A DNA stretch of 7,986 nucleotides from a bacterium (lineage in GTDB: Bacteria; Verrucomicrobiota; Verrucomicrobiae; Opitutales; Opitutaceae), in assembly GCA_021780625.1 (NCBI GenBank), contig JAJXYI010000465.1, forward strand, positions 1 to 7,986, read 5' to 3'. Below the pieces are notes generated by a model. That model saw only the letters and a program-made list of their open reading frames with translations, was not told the DNA's origin and ran no database searches. The translations under genes were made by a program, and so were the position numbers. Shown one piece after another: positions 1 to 5,991 of the stretch (positions within the stretch are counted from its first letter, which is position 1; every line of letters begins with the position of its first letter).

Positions 1-216
1 CAGAAGCATCAACCCCGGCACCCCGCCAAGCGCCGCATCGAGCCCTCTGGACGTCCCCGTGCCGGCCGCGCCCAGGTTCACCACGCTCGATGCCCCCGCG
101 TCCGCCCCTTCTGAAGCGCCCACGCGTCCCTCCTGCACGCGCCACGGCGGAAGGCGCACCACCTCGTCGGCCCAAGCCCCACCCACGCCCCAGACCAGGG
201 CCAGCAGCAGGCGCAT
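1..216 (-). CDS. TonB-dependent receptor, N-terminal fragment (gene runs off the left edge)
   Basis: Only the first 72 codons are present. The protein begins with a signal peptide (MRLLLALVWGVGGAWA, probable cleavage after AWA at residue 16). A short linker DEVVRLPPWRVQEG follows, resembling the linker before the plug in many verrucomicrobial receptors. Residues about 45-72 look like the start of a plug domain: a V-V-N-L strand, then GLDAALGGVPGLMLL, matching the family pattern of an 'L..AL..VPG' helix and turn. If correct, it is an outer-membrane active transporter for a chelate or oligomer, energised by TonB/ExbBD; the substrate cannot be told. An in-frame GTG at 241-243 would add nine residues (VNPARRAPW), giving a more basic signal-peptide n-region, and is a real alternative start. 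Neither start has a clear Shine-Dalgarno. It is transcribed divergently from the kinase operon. The family call rests on about 30 residues and is moderate. Confidence 0.6.
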   Translation of the reverse strand, partial: MRLLLALVWGVGGAWADEVVRLPPWRVQEGRVGASEGADAGASSVVNLGAAGTGTSRGLDAALGGVPGLMLL

Positions 217-336
217 CCAAGGCGCTCGTCTCGCGGGGTTCACGATGGCGCCAGCGAACCATGCCGCGCCTGCCCCGACAACCCTGCGTTTCCCAGCCCG
301 GATTTTTGCGTCCCCGCGCTCGGCGCAGACGCAGGC

Positions 337-362
337 CTGAAACGACCGTGACTGAAACTACC
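337..362. repeat. 11-bp imperfect direct repeat in the divergent intergenic region
   Basis: CTGAAACGACC (337-347) and CTGAAACTACC (352-362) differ at one base and are separated by four bases (GTGA), a 15-bp period. They lie just upstream of the possible kinase starts and in the only spacer between the divergent receptor and kinase genes. A regulator-binding direct repeat is possible, but two copies of 11 bp could also be chance. No convincing -35/-10 pair is visible on either strand in 244-375. Confidence 0.35.
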
Positions 363-369
363 CATCACG

Positions 370-375
370 AGAGGA
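370..375 (+). promoter_or_regulatory. AGAGGA purine tract, possible ribosome binding site near the kinase start
   Basis: AGAGGA is the only Shine-Dalgarno-like tract before the kinase. It directly abuts the in-frame TTG at 376, which is too close for normal use. It sits 10 bases before an ATG at 386, but that ATG is in another frame, whose product has no recognisable domain. The tract therefore does not settle the start. The in-frame GTG at 424 has no such tract. Confidence 0.25.
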
Positions 376-2997
376 TTGCGAACCCATGGCGCGGAATTTT
401 GCATCGGGCACTCCTGTACCCCCGTGCCCGATAGCTTTCACCTTCTCGACACCTTCCTGTCGGCCAGCCCCGTCGTTTTCTACACGGTCCGGTCCCAGCC
501 TCCGTTTCGTCATACCTTCATCAGTCGGAACATCGAGCGGCTGCTGGGCCACTCGCCCGACGCCTTTCTCGCCAACCCCGACGCCTGGTTTCAGAACATC
601 CACCCCGACGACCAGCCGGCGGTCTACTCCGTCCTTCCCCAGTTGTACGCCGCCGAGCGCCTGGAGTGTGAATACCGGTTTCGCACCGCCGCCGGCCAGT
701 ATCGCTGGCTCCGCGACGAGATGTGTCTCATGCGCGACGACCGCGGTCGGGCTGTGGACATCGTCGGCTGCTGGATCGACATCACGACACGCAAGGAGGC
801 CGAGGACGCCCAGCGCACGAGTGAGGAGCTGTTCCGCGGAATCTTCGCCCAGTCCCCGCTGGCCATCGAGCTCTACGACGCGGACGGATTCCTGGTCGAC
901 ATGAATCCCGCCAGCCAGCGCCTCTTCGGCGTCTCCGACCCCTCGCTCGTGGGCCGGCTCAACCTTTTCAGCGACCCCTACCTCCCTCCCGAGGCACGCC
1001 AACGCATCCTCGCCGGCGAAACCCTCTCGTTCGAAACCGCCTTCGACTTCGACACCATCCGCGCCCGAGGCCGCTATAAAACCACTCGCACAGGTTCCCT
1101 CCACCTTTCCCGCGTGCTCGCCCCCTGGAAAATGCCCGGCTCGGATTCCGTCGGGTTTCTCATGCAGGTGCAGGACGTGACCGCCCAGCGCCGCATCACC
1201 GAGGAGAATCAGCGGCTCGCACTCGTCGTTCAGCAAACCACCAACCTGGTCGTCATCACCGACGCCCACCGCCGCATCGTCTGGGTCAACTCCGCCTTCG
1301 AAGCTCTCACCGGCTATACGCTCGCCGAGATCGTGGGTCGCAATCCGGGAACCCTGTTGCAGGGCCCCGAGACCGATGCCGAGGAAGCCGCGCGCATCCG
1401 CCTCGCCCTGGCCGAAGCCCGCCCCATTCGCGCCGAACTCGTCAACTACTCCAAATCCGGCGCGCGCTACTGGATCGATGTCAACATCCAGCCTATTTTC
1501 GACGCGAACAACCAGGTTTCGCAGTTCATCGCCATCGAGACCGATATCTCCGCCAAGAAACTGCTCGAGCAGGATCTCATCCGCGCCCGCGAGGCCGCCG
1601 TGTCCGCCAATCGGGCGAAGAGCGCCTTTCTCGCGAGCATGTCGCACGAGATCCGGACTCCGCTGAACGCGATCCTCGGATTTTCCCAGCTGCTTCAGCG
1701 CAGCAGCCTCTCGGCCCAGCAACTCGACCAGCTCGGGATCATCGTACGCAGCGGCGAGCACCTCCTGTCCGTGCTCAATGGAATCATCGAGCTCTCCAAG
1801 ATCGAGGCCGGCCGGATGACGCTGAATCTCGCGCCCTGCGGTCTGCGCGACCTCGTCGACGACGTCACGCGGCTGCTTCACATGAAGGCGAGGGAAAAGC
1901 ATCTCGAGTTCGCGATCGAGGGCGTCGAGCGCCTGCCCGTCGCAGTCGTCGCCGACGCGGCCAAACTCCGCCAGCTGCTCATCAACCTCCTCGGCAACGC
2001 GATCAAGTTCACCGCCCAGGGACGGGTGGGACTCCGTCTCGACGCCTCCGCGGGCCCCGACGAAACCAGCCGGATCGATATCGAAGTCTCGGATACGGGT
2101 CCCGGCATCGCCGCCGAGGAGATGCCCCTGCTCTTTCGGCATTTCAGCCAGACGCGCGCAGGGCGCGCCTCGGGCTCCGGCTCGGGCCTCGGGCTGGCGA
2201 TCAGCCGCGAGTTTGCGCGCCTGATGGGCGGCGAGATCACCGCCGAGAGCCGACTGGGGGCCGGCTCCGTCTTTCGCTGCCACGTGCTTCTCAAGGTTTG
2301 CGCAGACCGGCAGGTCCCCGCCAGGGTCCAGGCCCGGCGCGCAGTTCATCTCGAGCCCGGACAGCCGCCTCTTCGGATTCTGATCGTGAACAACCACGAC
2401 GATTCCGTCCTCCTGCTCGAACGCATGCTCGAGCCGCTCGGATTCGAACTGAGCAAGGCCGCGGACCCCGAGACCGCCGCCGCAATCGCCGACGGCTGGC
2501 ACCCCGCGGTCATCCTCGTCGACCATCACTTTCTCAAAAGTTGTCCGGACGGATTTCTCGGCTCGCTGCGACCGTGCCCCGGAGCGCAGGCCACGAAGAT
2601 CCTGTGCTGCGGCTCGAGCGGGCTTGCCGAGGAACGTGATGCCGCCCTCGCAGGCGGCGCCGATGTTTTCCTCACCATGCCCATCCTCGAAGCCGACCTG
2701 CTGGAGAGCCTGGGCGAACTCGCCGGTATCCGCTATTCCTACACGGACGACTCCGGGGCGCCTTCGCTCCCGGCGCCATTGCGCCAGCCCGGCGCTACGA
2801 GCCTCGCGGCGCTGCCGCCCGAACTCACGAAGGCGCTACGCGAGGCCACGCTGCGGGCGGACGTCGTACGAATCACCGAATTGTTGCACGACGTGGAGTC
2901 CCACGACCCCACGCTCGCCGACAACCTCCGGCTCCTGGCCGAGCGCTTCGACTACGAACAGCTCCTCGCTCTGCTCCCGCAGCACTGCACCCCATGA
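376..2997 (+). CDS. Soluble hybrid sensor histidine kinase: three PAS domains, HisKA, HATPase, degenerate receiver
   Basis: Encodes 873 residues counted from TTG 376; GTG 424, which begins right at the first PAS domain, is an equally likely start. PAS1 spans about 20-143 (PAS_3 style, with IHPDD and YRWLRDE), PAS2 about 148-275 and PAS3 about 282-395. No membrane segment is seen, so sensing is cytoplasmic. HisKA carries the phospho-acceptor His424 in SMSHEIRTPLN. The ATPase domain is intact: N box LLGNAIKF (Asn541), G1 DTGPGI (573-578), F box near 587, G2 GSGLGLA (602-608). A receiver fold follows at about 666-783 and keeps Asp716, but its acidic pair is Asn672-Asn673 and the conserved Lys is Met768, so normal phosphorylation is doubtful. 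A helical tail (about 812-870) closes the protein; it has no HPt-type His motif. The stop overlaps the next gene's ATG, implying translational coupling to its likely partner. The signal sensed is unknown. Confidence 0.93.
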   Translation: MRTHGAEFCIGHSCTPVPDSFHLLDTFLSASPVVFYTVRSQPPFRHTFISRNIERLLGHSPDAFLANPDAWFQNIHPDDQPAVYSVLPQLYAAERLECEYRFRTAAGQYRWLRDEMCLMRDDRGRAVDIVGCWIDITTRKEAEDAQRTSEELFRGIFAQSPLAIELYDADGFLVDMNPASQRLFGVSDPSLVGRLNLFSDPYLPPEARQRILAGETLSFETAFDFDTIRARGRYKTTRTGSLHLSRVLAPWKMPGSDSVGFLMQVQDVTAQRRITEENQRLALVVQQTTNLVVITDAHRRIVWVNSAFEALTGYTLAEIVGRNPGTLLQGPETDAEEAARIRLALAEARPIRAELVNYSKSGARYWIDVNIQPIFDANNQVSQFIAIETDISAKKLLEQDLIRAREAAVSANRAKSAFLASMSHEIRTPLNAILGFSQLLQRSSLSAQQLDQLGIIVRSGEHLLSVLNGIIELSKIEAGRMTLNLAPCGLRDLVDDVTRLLHMKAREKHLEFAIEGVERLPVAVVADAAKLRQLLINLLGNAIKFTAQGRVGLRLDASAGPDETSRIDIEVSDTGPGIAAEEMPLLFRHFSQTRAGRASGSGSGLGLAISREFARLMGGEITAESRLGAGSVFRCHVLLKVCADRQVPARVQARRAVHLEPGQPPLRILIVNNHDDSVLLLERMLEPLGFELSKAADPETAAAIADGWHPAVILVDHHFLKSCPDGFLGSLRPCPGAQATKILCCGSSGLAEERDAALAGGADVFLTMPILEADLLESLGELAGIRYSYTDDSGAPSLPAPLRQPGATSLAALPPELTKALREATLRADVVRITELLHDVESHDPTLADNLRLLAERFDYEQLLALLPQHCTP

Positions 2998-4151
2998 ACG
3001 AGTCCTCCGCCGCCACCCCCAGCATCCTGATCGTCGACGACACCCCGGTGAACCTTCAGCTGCTCGCCGGCCTGCTCAAGGAGCGCGGATACCGGCCGCG
3101 GCCCGTGACCAGCGGCAAGCTCGCCCTTCAGGCTGCCATGGCCGAACCCCCGGATCTCGTACTGCTCGACATCAACATGCCCGAGATGAACGGCTATCAG
3201 GTCTGCGAGCGTTTCAAGGGCAACGAGCGTCTGCGCGAGATTCCGATCATCTTCCTGAGCGCTCTGAGTGAGACGGTGAACAAAGTTCGCGGACTTCAGC
3301 TCGGCGCCGTGGACTACATTGGAAAGCCATTCCAGATCGAGGAGGTCGAGGCCCGGGTGAAGGCGCACCTCAAGATCCGGGCCCTCCAGCGCTCGCTTCA
3401 GGAGCACAACGCACTGCTTGAGCAACGCGTCGACGAGCGTACCCGCGAGTTGTCTCGGGCCAACGAGCGACTCAAGGCTGTCGACCGCCTCAGGACCGAA
3501 TTCCTCGTCATGATCGCCCACGAGATGCGCACTCCCTCCAATGGCCTGTTCGGAATCTGCGACCTCGTGTTCGAATCGGCCGATTTTCCCGAGCGCCCCC
3601 AGTATCGCGCCATGTTCGACGTCAGCCGCGATCGGTTGCTCCAACTGCTCGAGGACCTCGAACTGCTCACGACCGCCAACACCTCCGCCGCCAACGCCGA
3701 AAGCGACGACGTCCCGCTGGCCGGTCTGCTCGTCGAGGTTGGGGAACTATGCGGTCCCAACACCCTCGATACACGGCCGGCCTCGGCGGGACTTTTGGAA
3801 CGCCCCCTGAAGGGAAACCTTGGCTGGCTGCTGCGCGCCTTGACGACGGTGGTGCGCTTGAGCGCCAGTTTCCGCACCCGAGGCAACACCGTGCCCCTCA
3901 CCCTGTCTGAGGACGGCCCATTGCTCCGCATCGAAGTGCCGCTCGATCGCCTTAAGCTGCGCCCGGCCCAGGCGGCTGAATTCTTCGAACTCTCGTCCTC
4001 CGTGCGCACCCTGTCGGCCGCCGAATCCCTCGGCATATCTCCGGTCGTCGCTCACAGCATCCTTTCCCAACTCGGGGGTTCCCTGGAAATCACCGTCGGA
4101 TCAAACGAATCCGGCACGCTCGCCGTCACCCTGCCGTTCGCCAACGTCTGA
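2994..4151 (+). CDS. Response regulator with C-terminal HisKA-like and degenerate ATPase-like domains
   Basis: Encodes 385 residues. The receiver (about 10-127) is canonical: acidic pair Asp15-Asp16, phospho-acceptor Asp59 in LLDINMPEMNG, Ser89 and Lys111 in the GKPF turn. A predicted coiled coil (about 128-166) leads into a HisKA-like dimerisation segment with His176 in MIAHEMRTPSNG; the usual Leu after TP is Ser. The remaining residues (about 235-385) follow the order of a HATPase domain and end with LGGSLEI and a final beta strand. The N-box Asn residues are missing (LLRALTTVVRLS), the G1 DxGxG is replaced by VPLDRLKL, and the G2 glycines are reduced to ESLGIS. It probably cannot bind or use ATP. 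Known parallels for a HisKA dimer with a dead ATPase domain are Spo0B and ChpT, which pass phosphate between receivers; that role here is inference. The ATG overlaps the upstream kinase stop by four bases, so the pair is co-translated. Confidence 0.9.
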   Translation: MNESSAATPSILIVDDTPVNLQLLAGLLKERGYRPRPVTSGKLALQAAMAEPPDLVLLDINMPEMNGYQVCERFKGNERLREIPIIFLSALSETVNKVRGLQLGAVDYIGKPFQIEEVEARVKAHLKIRALQRSLQEHNALLEQRVDERTRELSRANERLKAVDRLRTEFLVMIAHEMRTPSNGLFGICDLVFESADFPERPQYRAMFDVSRDRLLQLLEDLELLTTANTSAANAESDDVPLAGLLVEVGELCGPNTLDTRPASAGLLERPLKGNLGWLLRALTTVVRLSASFRTRGNTVPLTLSEDGPLLRIEVPLDRLKLRPAQAAEFFELSSSVRTLSAAESLGISPVVAHSILSQLGGSLEITVGSNESGTLAVTLPFANV

Positions 4152-4173
4152 ACGAGGCCCGGCAAATCGCTCC

Positions 4174-4229
4174 TGCTTAGCGGAAGGAGAAGGGGCGAAC
4201 ACCCCAAATTCTCCTTCCGCCCTGAAGCA
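4174..4229 (+). terminator. Long hairpin after the signalling operon, possible terminator
   Basis: A perfect 12-bp inverted repeat, GCGGAAGGAGAA (4180-4191) with TTCTCCTTCCGC (4209-4220), is extended inside by GGGG/CCCC (4192-4195 and 4202-4205, with AAA bulged) and outside by TGCTT/AAGCA (4174-4178 and 4225-4229). The loop is CGAACA. It begins 22 bases after the operon stop, which suits a terminator or a 3'-end stabiliser. There is no U tract on either strand, so classical intrinsic termination is not assured. Confidence 0.45.
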
Positions 4230-4245
4230 AGGCCTTGAGGGCTCG

Positions 4246-4376
4246 CACTAAAGGTAGTGGGACCCGGAGGTTTGTCAAAATGCCCCTGACGATTCGGATC
4301 GACGTCAACTCCCGGACCTCCAATCCGGTGTTCCCGAGGCGCTGCGGAAGCCCGGTTCCCTGTCCCGACAAGTCGG
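4246..4376. repeat. Three short inverted repeats upstream of the P-loop gene
   Basis: The rest of the 283-bp intergenic stretch holds no credible gene. It carries CACTA-AAGG-TAGTG (4246-4259), CCGGA with TCCGG seven bases apart (4312-4328) and CCGAC-AA-GTCGG (4365-4376). The last lies 58 bases before the start codon at 4435 and could be an operator half-site pair. No good -35/-10 pair was found; TTGTCA at 4272-4277 has no matching -10. Short repeats of this kind are common by chance in GC-rich DNA, so confidence is low. Confidence 0.25.
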
Positions 4377-4434
4377 TCCGTACGCTCCGGATTTTGCCCT
4401 CGCTCCGCCCCGGCCGGCTACCTAGGACAGCCCC

Positions 4435-5223
4435 ATGCCTAGCAAACAGGTCTATCTTATCCTCGGCGCCGCCGGGTCGGGTCGCCGCGAGGTGCTCGCC
4501 GACCTCGTCTCCGACTGCCTCGACCGTCAGGAAACGGTCGCGACCTTCCTGTCCTCGGGCGAAGCGGCCTCGGAGCACGACTCCAAGCTCGGCCGGCTCG
4601 AACGCTGGACCTGGACCGCCGAACACCGGGTGGAGATCGACCTGCCCGAGGAGAGCTCCGCGGTCTTCTTCATGGTCGATGGCGCGCACAATCCGGTGGA
4701 CCAGATCGAGGCCTTTCGCGCCTGGCTGTCGACCTCCGGCGCCGAGCTTGCCCGCATTTTCTGCATCGTCGACTGCCAGCTCGTCCACCGCCAACCACCC
4801 CTTCTGGCCTGGTACGACGCGTGTATCCATTTCGCGGACGTCGTGCTGCTCAACCATCGCCAGGGCGTGCCCAACAAGTGGATGAGCGACTTCGTCGATC
4901 ACTACCGCTCGAAACACTACCCCTGCCTCGTCGAGTTTGTGAAGGACGGGAAGGTCAAGAATCCCCCGCTCCTGCTGCTACCCCAGGCGAGGCGCATGTC
5001 GCTGGCCTTCGACGAGGACGCCGTGATCCTGCCCGAAGGCGTCATCTTCGTGGATGAAACCGAGGACGAAGACGAGGACGACGAAGACGGTGAGCGCTCG
5101 CCCGACGACGGAGACGAGCTTCCGACGGAGGATCCGTACTTCCAGCGGCGGCTGGGCGGGCGACGCGTCAAGGATATCCCGGATATCACGAAATACCTCC
5201 CGCCTCGCGGAACGAGCGCCTGA
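4435..5223 (+). CDS. CobW/G3E-like P-loop protein with degenerate nucleotide-binding motifs and acidic tail
   Basis: Encodes 262 residues from an ATG preceded by AGGA at 4424-4427 (7-base spacing), the best ribosome site in the window. Residues 5-200 follow the G3E (CobW/HypB/UreG) GTPase order. They show a first strand and P-loop, LILGAAGSGRR (GAAGSGRR at 11-18), where the family has GxxGxGKT. FMVDGAHNP (79-87) matches the switch motif E-T-S-G-L-A-D-P, with the Glu lost. IFCIVDC (108-114) matches the VVD(A) strand, and ADVVLLNHRQ (134-143) matches AD.ivlNKxD. The catalytic Lys/Thr, the switch Glu and the NKxD Lys and Asp are therefore replaced. The CobW C-terminal domain is absent; instead there is an Asp/Glu run at 207-218 and a basic end. 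I infer a pseudo-GTPase or scaffold; real ATP/GTP binding is not excluded. It is cytoplasmic, with no signal peptide. No function is assigned, and the neighbours do not indicate one. Confidence 0.8.
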   Translation: MPSKQVYLILGAAGSGRREVLADLVSDCLDRQETVATFLSSGEAASEHDSKLGRLERWTWTAEHRVEIDLPEESSAVFFMVDGAHNPVDQIEAFRAWLSTSGAELARIFCIVDCQLVHRQPPLLAWYDACIHFADVVLLNHRQGVPNKWMSDFVDHYRSKHYPCLVEFVKDGKVKNPPLLLLPQARRMSLAFDEDAVILPEGVIFVDETEDEDEDDEDGERSPDDGDELPTEDPYFQRRLGGRRVKDIPDITKYLPPRGTSA

Positions 5224-5246
5224 GGCACGACGAGCAGCGGAGCGTG

Positions 5247-5267
5247 GGCCGGGGGGGCTTACCGGCC
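5247..5267. terminator. GC-rich hairpin between convergent genes, weak terminator candidate
   Basis: GGCCGG (5247-5252) pairs with CCGGCC (5262-5267) around a 9-base loop, in the 61-bp space between the convergent P-loop and lipoprotein genes. The position suits a bidirectional terminator, but no U tract follows on either strand. Confidence 0.3.
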
Positions 5268-5284
5268 TCTCCCATCCGCCCGCA

Positions 5285-5827
5285 TCACGGTCCCTGCGGA
5301 GCCTTCTCAAACCCGAGCCTCAGCTTGACGTAGTCCTTCACGAACGCGGGCAACGCCGAGCCCTGATAATAGACCTTGGTGCGCCCGTCGGCGAAGGTGA
5401 TCGTGAAGCGATAAACCCTGAGCGCGTTGCCCTCGTAATTCAACCATGGCACCTGGTCGATGCTGGTCGGCTTGTATTCGAACGCATAACGCCAGCGGTG
5501 ATCCGGGGCGAGTTTCGGATTGGTCTCGTCGGCGAGATTGTGAATCGGATCTTCGGTGACGTCGTCGACGATGATACGCTTCGGCGGAACGCCCTTTTTG
5601 AAGAAGACATCAAAAAGGTAGAGTAACTCCTTCTTTTTTGGCGGGACCGAAAAGGTCGCCAGCTCGATTCGAATATTGTCGTCATTCGTGAATGCCGGGC
5701 CGCCGGGGCCCAGCGGAACGTCGACTTTTTTACCACCCGCCGCCGTCCAAACCATGATGTACGAACCGCCGGCGCATCCGGCCAAAAGAAGTACGAGGGG
5801 TAACAAAAAGTGACGGAGACGATGCAT
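5285..5827 (-). CDS. Small lipoprotein of unknown function
   Basis: Encodes 180 residues from the ATG at 5825-5827. The N-terminus MHRLRHFLLPLVLLLAGC is a lipoprotein signal peptide with lipobox LLAGC, so Cys18 would be lipidated. The next residue is Ala rather than Asp, which in Gram-negatives favours outer-membrane sorting. The mature part (about 160 residues) is hydrophilic and rich in alternating strand-like segments (RYAFEYKP, RVYRFTITFADGRTKVYYQG) and holds no Cys-based motif. I do not recognise the family. The open frame extends upstream to a TTG at 5899, but those 24 residues are Arg-rich and would bury the signal peptide, so the inner ATG was chosen. No Shine-Dalgarno precedes it. 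The gene stands alone between an upstream terminator and a convergent neighbour, so it should have its own promoter. Confidence 0.8.
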   Translation of the reverse strand: MHRLRHFLLPLVLLLAGCAGGSYIMVWTAAGGKKVDVPLGPGGPAFTNDDNIRIELATFSVPPKKKELLYLFDVFFKKGVPPKRIIVDDVTEDPIHNLADETNPKLAPDHRWRYAFEYKPTSIDQVPWLNYEGNALRVYRFTITFADGRTKVYYQGSALPAFVKDYVKLRLGFEKAPQGP

Positions 5828-5833
5828 GGAGGG

Positions 5834-5863
5834 AATAAGGCAAACCGAAACGCGTGGGGACAA
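5834..5863 (-). promoter_or_regulatory. Weak promoter candidate for the lipoprotein gene
   Basis: On the minus strand TTGTCC (5858-5863) and CTTATT (5834-5839) are 18 bases apart, and the second box ends six bases before the ATG. That would place the transcript start at or next to the start codon and would explain the missing Shine-Dalgarno. The -10 box matches the sigma-70 consensus at only three of six bases. Confidence 0.2.
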
Positions 5864-5913
5864 GCGGTTTTTGCGCCGTTCGCGGATTTTCCTCCGCAAG
5901 CGTCCCGCCCGCC

Positions 5914-5956
5914 AAAAAAAAGGCAGGCCTCCGGGCTAACCGTCCCGGAGGCCTGC
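5914..5956 (-). terminator. Intrinsic terminator of the cytochrome operon
   Basis: Read on the minus strand, a perfect 13-bp stem is formed by GCAGGCCTCCGGG (complement of 5944-5956) and CCCGGAGGCCTGC (complement of 5923-5935), with an 8-base loop. One base later come eight consecutive T (5921-5914). It lies 35 bases after the stop of the cytochrome-porin gene. GC-rich stem plus T tract is a textbook Rho-independent terminator. Confidence 0.93.
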
Positions 5957-5991
5957 ACTGTCAGCCATCACACCTAACCACCTAACCTAGA

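Noticed and set aside
217..375. Cobalamin or other riboswitch in the leader of the TonB receptor
   Set aside because: No B12-box or other recognisable aptamer core was found on the minus strand, and the leader is short.
386..904. 172-codon frame starting at ATG 386 with a fair ribosome site
   Set aside because: The product is Ser/Pro/Arg/Thr-rich without any motif and overlaps the first two PAS domains in another frame. Only its start is of interest, for the kinase start question.
358..2529. 723-codon open frame on the minus strand opposite the kinase gene
   Set aside because: It mirrors the kinase codons (Gly/Asp/Glu/Val-rich, no domain), while the plus strand shows unmistakable PAS, HisKA and HATPase motifs. 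Long antisense frames are expected in GC-rich genes.
2809..2994. HPt domain at the C-terminus of the hybrid kinase
   Set aside because: The tail is helical but lacks the H-x-[LI]-K-G phosphotransfer motif; it fits the common helical tail of this kinase type better.
5060..5091. Simple GAC/GAG repeat as a microsatellite or mobile remnant
   Set aside because: It is in frame and simply encodes the Asp/Glu run of the P-loop protein, with mixed codons rather than a uniform unit.
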